Shown here piece after piece: positions 58,285 to 64,000 of a DNA stretch of 64,000 nt; the stretch's first letter is position 1, and every line of letters begins with the position of its first letter. The position numbers and the translations under genes were made by a program. The DNA is from Manduca sexta (Eukaryota > Arthropoda > Insecta > Lepidoptera > Sphingidae). The stretch covers positions 4,278,001 through 4,342,000 of the forward strand of contig NC_051139.1 of NCBI RefSeq assembly GCF_014839805.1, given 5' to 3'. The notes below the pieces were generated by a model, which saw nothing but the letters and a program-made list of their open reading frames with translations, did not search any database and was not told where the DNA came from.

Positions 58285-58530
58285 CTGATCTGTCTGTGGC
58301 CGTGAGCCTTTTGATCATATTCTGTCTGCAGCCATGACCATTCTGATCATATTCTGTCTGTAGTCATGAGCATTCTGATCATATTCTGTCTGTAGCCATA
58401 AGCATTCTGATCATATTCTGTCTGTGACCATGAACATATTCTGTCATTCATTGTCTGTGATCATATTGTTTGTAGTCATGAGCATTCTGATCATATTCTG
58501 TGTGCAGCCACACATGAGCATTCTGATTTG
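58285..58530 (+). repeat. Minisatellite inside the LTR-like element
   Basis: About seven or eight degenerate units of roughly 32 bp containing CTGTAGTCATGAGCATTCTG and ATCATATT. Units differ by substitutions (GCAGCC, TAGCC, TGACC) and some are shortened. Confidence 0.5.
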
Positions 58531-58635
58531 TGTTGCTTGGTCCTATTTGTTTAAAATATAGGTACCCAATTCAGTTCTGCTTTCTCAAATTTATTTTTGT
58601 GAATACCTTTGGTATTCACTTTGCAGGATGGCCGA

Positions 58636-58840
58636 TGTTACGCGTCGCTATCCTAGCCGATGACATCGGGCGTTTCCGGAAGTATTCGGCTGCGCGCAAG
58701 CTGGCAGAAGAGAAGATATGTCACGCGGCGACTATTCTATTATTATTCTCTCTGGCTGGACGTTGTCAAAAGAATGTTTAAAATTGTATTCTGTAATTAT
58801 TTTGCTAATATATTGTTTACTGTAAAAAGAGCGTTTTACA
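58636..58840 (+). repeat. 3' LTR-like repeat of the TRIM-like element
   Basis: Same 205 bases as 57692-57896 with no difference seen by eye. Preceded by TTTGCAGGATGGCCGA and followed by the AAAT duplication. Confidence 0.5.
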
Positions 58841-58929
58841 AAATACTTATGTAATTTATTTATATACTGTTGTTCTGTTAAATTACGACGCCAACGCCAT
58901 CTATTTTACAGTGCAGATTAAATAATTCT

Positions 58930-59095
58930 ATTATTTTCCATCGGAGCAAGTTATCGGGATAAAAAGTAGCCTATATGTTGATCCAGGGCATATTGTACCC
59001 GTGTATTTAATTTCATCCAAATCCGATTATTTGTTTCTGCGTTTACTTCTAACAAACATATAAACATTTTCACAAACTTTCGCATTTATTATATT
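58930..59095 (-). repeat. Family J repeat
   Basis: TCGGGATAAAAAGTAGCCTA, ATGTTGATCCAGGGC, ATTTCATCCAAATCCG and CTTCTAACAAACATATAAAC. Begins 90 bases after the LTR-like element. Confidence 0.5.
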
Positions 59096-59156
59096 ATTAA
59101 GGAGTAAGAAAAGATTAGGTGCACAGACTTCGGCTTATTGACAGAATATTTTTTGG

Positions 59157-59402
59157 CGGTAGGATATATTTTATTACCACCCGGATAGCGACTACCGCAC
59201 AAAAGGATTTAGAACCAGCCATAGTGGCTCACGTAAGTGTGTCACGATCCGGAATCAGCCTGTGTATATCCGTTTCCAACAGGCCGGCATAATTGTGTTG
59301 ACTGCTAAGGGGTAGTTATCTCTCGTCAGTCGACATTCTATTGAACTGCACTCCACTTTCCATCAGATGCAGTGAGGTCACTTTCCCGAGCACTGTAAAA
59401 AA
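59157..59402 (+). repeat. Family B retroposon, near complete
   Basis: GGTAGGATATATTTTATTAC, CACCCGGATAGCGACTACCG, CATAGTGGCTCACGTAAGTG, CAACAGGCCGGCATAATTGT, TCGTCAGTCGACATTCTATT, CAGTGAGGTCACTTTCCCGA, then an A-rich end. Gives the full order for the family. Confidence 0.5.
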
Positions 59403-59552
59403 GAATACAATAGACGTCATAACGTGAGAATATGCACCTAATTTCATTTTCGAAGATTAAATGAACTTATTGTGGTTTACAGTTTCCCAAGTTGTATTAT
59501 GATCAAGTGATTACACTTACCATAGATTATATTAGCTTAACTATTGCACTTA

Positions 59553-59885
59553 ATAATAATAATATCAGCCCTGTATTATATACTTGCCCACTGCTGAGCA
59601 CGGGCCTCCTCTACTACTGAGAGGGATTAGGCCTTAATCCACCACGCCGGCCTAGTGCGGATTGGTAGACTTCACACACCTTCGAAATTCCTATAGAGAA
59701 CTTCTCAGATGTGCAGGTTTCCTCACGATGTTTTCCTTCACCGTTAAAGCGAACGATAAATTCACAAAGAATACACACATGATTTTTTTAGAAAAGTCAG
59801 AGGTGTGTGCCCTTGGGATTTGAACCTGCGGACATTCGTCTTGGCAGTCCGTTCCACACCCAACTAGGCTATCGCCGCTTCACTA
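59553..59885 (-). mobile_element. SINE family A, full length with TSD
   Basis: From AATAATAATAATATCAGCCC to CAACTAGGCTATCGCCGCTT. A 14-bp target duplication, AACTATTGCACTTA, is at 59539-59552 and 59886-59899. Close in sequence to the copies at 40854 and 63524. Confidence 0.5.
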
Positions 59886-60329
59886 AACTATTGCACTTAT
59901 TAATATGATAAATGGGAAAGTATGTGAAATTCTCTAAACATGAGGTGACTCATTAACAAATTTGCCATAAATGGTTATAACTTTTTCATTTTATATTAAA
60001 ATGTATAAATCCTAAAACATAAACGTTCAGAATCTCCGTCACGTCACCACGAAGGTTGTTTACTCCGTTCCACTTTGTTCCCGTCTCTTATTAGAATTTA
60101 TGAAATTCCAGACATCGGTCTTCATTACGCAACTGTGTCCTGTTTAATTTTACTGAGTGAATTTTATGATGGGTAATTTGAGTTTTCTTCGGCCTGTAAA
60201 AAGGAAACTAGTGAGGAAGCTTTTAGTATGTTTTTAAATGATTTATATTCTTTTATATTTTTATTCATTCTATGGATTTTTTTTCTATGAGCACAGCAAA
60301 GTGTCTCCGCTTCTTCCGGTGGTAAGCTG

Positions 60330-60655
60330 AGTGGGGTAAATATAGAATGTCGACTGACGATAGATGATTATCCCTCGCCAGTCAACACAATTATGCCGGC
60401 CTGCTTGAATAGGATATACACCGAATACCACGACGTACTAATGTAGACCACTATGGGGGGTTCGAAGATAGTATATATATGATAAAAATATATAGTGGCT
60501 CATGCAAGTAAGTCGCATTCCGAGATCACCCTGTGTATGTCCGGCTCAAACTGCATCGAGTGACTAGGGGTAAACATCTCTGGTCAGACGATATTCTATT
60601 TAGACCTCACTCTACTGACCATTGGGGCGACTTTCCCGTGTCCGCATACAAAAAA
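60330..60655. repeat. Two family B copies head to head
   Basis: A reverse copy (60330-60465: GAATGTCGACTGACGATAGA, ATGCCGGCCTGCTTGAATAG, CACTATGGGGGGTTCGAA) is followed by a forward copy (60490-60655: TAGTGGCTCATGCAAGTAAG, CCGAGATCACCCTGTGTATG, GACTTTCCCGTGTCCGCATA, A-rich end). The pair forms an imperfect inverted repeat. Confidence 0.5.
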
Positions 60656-60659
60656 ATCG

Positions 60660-61480
60660 GCACAACAATAAAACTAAAACAATAAATACTCAGAATTTTT
60701 TAATTGTTTTATATCGGCTACACCTTATACAGGGTCATTTTGAAATTACGTTACTTAATGAAACCACATACTCCTCTTCACCTCTGCTGACATTGTGCCA
60801 AAAACTCCCATTAATAATGAAAATATTCACAAATGATTCCTGGTTTTAGTTTTTATAATTTTTTGATCATTTTGTAGTTTAGTGTGAATATGACGTGTGT
60901 GTAAGTGTATTTCTGACTGAAAGTGTGATGTTGTCACTGCGACGAATCCTCTTAGAGTAGTCGTAGCGGCATTAGGGCGCGTAAAATTAAAATTACTTTT
61001 TATTGATATTTCTTATGTTCGAAACTTACACTTTTTCATTTTACATTTACGGCTAAAGTAACTTATTGTAAAGTTTAATTTCCATGAATATAAGTACGTG
61101 CTTTCATTTATTAACGCAATGTCAAAATGACCCTGTATGTTTCAAAGACTATGAATAGTTCACTACCATTGCTATAGATTTAATTCAACTTCTAAGTAAT
61201 CATCGGACTGAAGTCTTCATAAGCTTGGTAAAGAAATATTCTTGCATATTTCATCCCTTAGTTGTCACGTCCAGTTGTATTTCAACTTGGAAAATGCAAA
61301 GAAATCTTCAATGATTAGAGCGTTGATAAATAAGGTCAGAGAGAAGATTAACTGATGGATTTCCGAGTGGAAATTACAAGTACTTCGAAAGTAAATTTGC
61401 TGGATCCAGTGTTCTTTGAAAGGTTTATTAGCGTTTGGACATCTATTTCTTCCTGATCCATTTCTTCGGTATTCCTGAGT
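60660..61480. other. Non-coding stretch
   Basis: No gene recognised. Contains a partial internal inverse pair: CAGGGTCATTTTGAAATTAC near 60730 and GTCAAAATGACCCTGTATG near 61120, about 390 bp apart, possibly the ends of a decayed DNA element. Confidence 0.5.
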
Positions 61481-61484
61481 CATA

Positions 61485-61640
61485 AAATGCTAAGTCTTAA
61501 TGTACAATAGTTACACTGGCTACAATCTTCAATCCGGAACACAAAAGTGACTACATACTGCTGCTTGGCGATAAAAATAGACATAACTGTGGTACTTACC
61601 CAGGCGGACTGTCATATATGAGAGACCTACCACCAGTTAG
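61485..61640 (-). repeat. Retroposon family C, 5' part
   Basis: GTTACACTGGCTACAATC, CCGGAACACAAAAGTGACTA, CTGCTGCTTGGCG, CCCAGGCGGACTGTCATATA, TGAGAGACCTACCACC. Matches 35455-35605; the A-rich 3' half is missing. Confidence 0.5.
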
Positions 61641-61974
61641 TTCCTAAGATAATTTAGCAATTGTGGAGATTTTTTGCTTTAGCATTAGGGGTAATTATAT
61701 TTGAGAGTTGATAACCTTGCGGCCAGCGAGATGGAACACAATGCACCGAGCGACGGGATTAAACATTAGATACTAGTTGATGCTGATTTCTATGACGAAT
61801 AAAAAGCAAGGAAATCAATTTTTAAAATCTAATTGATTTATTGATTGACATTTCTATGTATGTAGGTTAGAAATTAGTGACAATAACGGTTCTTTTTGGT
61901 ATAGTAATGATATTTGTCGAATAATCTTCTTCTTTAGCTTATATATTATATGTTGATTGTAGGCATCTTGCAAT

Positions 61975-62165
61975 ACATGCTAGGTTGTTTTGTCCAGAGC
62001 AGTCCTCATCCTGCTTTCTCCCGCCACGTGACCAGGTCCTCAGTCCACCTCATTGAAGGTCTGCCCCGGTTTCTGTGACCAGTTCTTGGCTTCCATCCCA
62101 GAACTGCCTTACCACCTCAAATCATTTCTGAGGCATATGTGGCTTGCCCACTTCCACTTTCATCG
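61975..62165 (-). pseudogene. RTE-type non-LTR retrotransposon ORF2 fragment
   Basis: On the minus strand it reads WKWASHICLRNDLRW then, after a stop and a frame change, a RWTEDLVTWREKAG-like piece. This is the W.WAGH..R..D.RW ... RW.DDL..VAG order of lepidopteran non-LTR reverse transcriptase C termini. Broken by stops and a frameshift; not functional. Confidence 0.5.
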
Positions 62166-62169
62166 AGCA

Positions 62170-62715
62170 ATAAAACTTTAAATGGGATACATTTTAAACT
62201 TAGACAATAGTTGATTTTTACTACTAGTATTAGCGATATTTTGTCGAACAATATTATATTCAGGTGAAGTTGTGCAATATTACTAGAAACCGGACAATAG
62301 TCGACAATCTGTCATCGGTGAGCGATGTACGAAGCCGCGTGTCGGTTGAAGTCCGATCTCGATGCGAATTGGGGCAGTTGCGGTAATGTACGCGGGATAG
62401 AAAAATGAGTTGCAACTTTGTTTTAAAAACGCCTTTAATGAGATGATTTTTAGGTTGACATTGTAAATTTTTGTAAGGGTTACAATATTGTAGGACGTGA
62501 TTTCTTACCCGAAATTGCCAGTCGTAAGATCGTGAATAATTGCACTTACGTTTTTGAATAACGTCTATTTTGTTTTGTAAGGTATTATTAAAAGTGAAAT
62601 TAATAATAAAATGAAAATTAATAAATATTTAATCAAACTTTACGATGATTAACCATTTCCACTAAAGTAGATAACAAGAATTTCATTCAAATACATGTTC
62701 TAGGCACAAGATTTC
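62170..62715. other. Non-coding stretch
   Basis: No gene or repeat recognised. The piece 62320-62400 is somewhat GC-richer (GAAGCCGCGTGTCGGTTGAA). Confidence 0.5.
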
Positions 62716-62719
62716 TCTT

Positions 62720-62965
62720 ATACGTGTGCGGCAAAGTAACACCAGTGCACCTGATGGTAAGTAAAATGGGGTCCAATAGAATGTCGACTGACGAGAGATG
62801 ATTACCCCTCGGCTATCGACACAATTATGTCGGCCTGTTTGAACCGGATATATACAGGCTGATCCCGGAACGCGACACACTTACATGGCCACTATGGCGG
62901 GTTTAACACCTTGTGTACGGTGGTCGCTATCCGGGCGGATATAAAATATATCCTACCACCAGCAC
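62720..62965 (-). repeat. Family B retroposon, near complete
   Basis: GTGTGCGGCAAAGTAACACC, AGTGCACCTGATGGTAAGTA, GAATGTCGACTGACGAGAGA, CGGATATATACAGGCTGATC, CTATGGCGGGTTTAACACCT, CGCTATCCGGGCGGATATAA. Least diverged copy of the family in this window. Confidence 0.5.
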
Positions 62966-62969
62966 AGAG

Positions 62970-63520
62970 ATACAATAGATATAAAATACAACTGCAAAAT
63001 AAGCTCAAACATAGTTATATAAGAACGAGACGCCACCTGTTGTTTACAATAACAAAATTAATAACATCGAAACGCAAGGGCATGCAACAGATGGTAATTC
63101 AAACGAAAACAAAATCATAGCCTAGTTATGAAAGGAAAACTGCGGAACAACCACTTGAAAACGACTTGTTTTCGTTTTCGTTCTAGCTTAGTTTCATGGT
63201 TGGTAAATTAAGTTCCAATTTTTCGTATAATGTGTTATATAATTTTATTTATTTATTTATTAAATTAAGACGAACAACAGATTACAATCAAAAACTATAA
63301 AATATACAAACATAAAACTACATTGTATTCCTTTGTAATTTCTCAATGACTGGATTCCTCAAAGACATTATAAATTATCAATGTAGATCGTAAAGTGTGG
63401 TCATAATACTATTTTGTAACAAATATTATAAAGATTTTCCGTACGCATGAAAAAGCCGCCTTTAGTTACATTAATACTATCTGAGTGAATTAATACCATG
63501 TAGTAACTGATATTGATACC
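62970..63520. other. AT-rich non-coding stretch
   Basis: No gene recognised. Includes GAAAACGACTTGTTTTCGTT near 63156 and a (TTTA)n run at 63243-63260. Confidence 0.5.
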
Positions 63521-63523
63521 ATT

Positions 63524-63866
63524 AGCGGCGATAGCCTAGTAGCGGCGATAGCCTAGTTGGGTGTGGAACGGACTGCCAAGATGAATGTCCGCAGGTTCAA
63601 ATCCCAAGGGCACACACCTCTGACTTTTCTAAAATCATGTGTGTATTCTTTGTGAATTTACCGTTCGCTTTAACGGTGAAGGAAAACATCTTGAGGAAAC
63701 CTGCACATCTGAGAACTTCTCTACAGGAATTTTGAAGGTGTGTGAAGTCTACCAATCCGTACTAGGCCAGCGTGGTGGACTAAGGCCTAATCCCTCTCAG
63801 TAGTAGAGGAGGCCCGTGCTCAGCAGTGGGCAAGTATATAATACAGGGCTGATATTATTATTATTA
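63524..63866 (+). mobile_element. SINE family A, full length, with duplicated head
   Basis: The first 17 bases, AGCGGCGATAGCCTAGT, occur twice in tandem (63524-63540 and 63541-63557), so the A box is partly doubled. The rest is complete through the (ATT)n tail. A 9-bp direct repeat TAACTGATA at 63504-63512 and 63867-63875 may be the target duplication, though a gap separates it from the 5' end. Confidence 0.5.
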
Positions 63867-64000
63867 TAACTGATAGCAGCTCTTATAAATGCATTGTAGT
63901 TCATAACAATAGATCTATAGGAACACCGGCCGGTTGTTTATCGGTTATGTTAGGACGTAACGCAAGATCGGCACGCCGACATTTGGCTAGACGTTCATTC

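Larger units (their letters stand above)
57692..58840 (+). mobile_element. Non-autonomous LTR element (TRIM-like)
   Basis: Two identical 205-bp direct repeats (57692-57896 and 58636-58840) begin exactly at TG and end exactly at CA, as LTRs do: sequence identity stops at those bases on both sides. The whole unit is flanked by the 4-bp duplication AAAT (57688-57691 and 58841-58844). The 739-bp interior has no gag or pol frame; it has a short ATG frame in good context (58033-58101, 22 codons) and a minisatellite (58285-58530). The primer-binding site is unclear (TGG first appears at 57905) and no strong polypurine tract precedes 58636. Identical LTRs imply recent insertion. Strand is assumed. 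Confidence 0.5.

Noticed and set aside
22330..64000. A PAL (peptidyl-hydroxyglycine lyase) gene next to PHM
   Set aside because: Looked for as the partner enzyme, but no stretch encodes recognisable lyase motifs; in insects PAL is usually a separate locus.

Overview
This window reads as AT-rich nuclear DNA of a moth or butterfly (Lepidoptera, probably Ditrysia). It contains one convincing protein-coding gene with GT-AG introns. The rest is dominated by interspersed repeats of lepidopteran type: tRNA-headed SINEs, Helitron-like ends, RTE-type retrotransposon tails and MITEs. No bacterial-style operon, CRISPR array or rRNA gene was seen. The taxon is inferred from the repeats and the insect-type single-domain PHM; no species can be named.

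Gene region (about 6.5-22.3 kb, + strand): a complete peptidylglycine alpha-hydroxylating monooxygenase (PHM) gene was assembled by hand from nine coding exons: 6626-6742, 15455-15512, 16083-16170, 16820-16895, 19070-19196, 20063-20111, 20991-21136, 21550-21739 and 22035-22203. They join in frame into 339 residues, with a signal peptide and all copper ligands in place. PHM performs the first step of neuropeptide C-terminal amidation in secretory granules. The product stops after the monooxygenase core and has no lyase (PAL) domain. Intron 1 is 8.7 kb and, with introns 4-6, carries many repeats. These include a transcribed hairpin MITE in intron 4 and two oppositely oriented Helitron-like copies that flank exons 5-6.

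Left flank (1-6.5 kb): no gene recognised. It holds a SINE with a 14-bp target-site duplication, fragments of other retroposons, a GC-rich repeat and a small terminal-inverted-repeat element. The PHM promoter is presumably here or just upstream of exon 1, but no transcription start can be fixed.

Right flank (22.3-64 kb): about 42 kb in which no gene is recognised. It contains many dated-looking and fresh insertions: SINEs with exact target duplications (40.9, 45.6, 49.7, 55.3 and 59.6 kb), a hAT MITE with an 8-bp duplication (36.1 kb), a long hairpin MITE with TTAA duplications (39.1 kb), and a 1.15-kb element with two identical 205-bp TG...CA terminal repeats and an AAAT duplication (57.7-58.8 kb), which looks like a non-autonomous LTR element. 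Several short GC-rich islands (27.2, 32.4, 37.5, 38.8, 45.05, 46.0, 50.5 and 51.1 kb) stand out from the AT-rich background and may be regulatory elements or untranslated exons of neighbouring genes. The best exon-like one is 38822-38970. Nothing seen amounts to a new biological system. The most notable items are the LTR miniature element, the hairpin MITE family, and the repeat pair around PHM exons 5-6.
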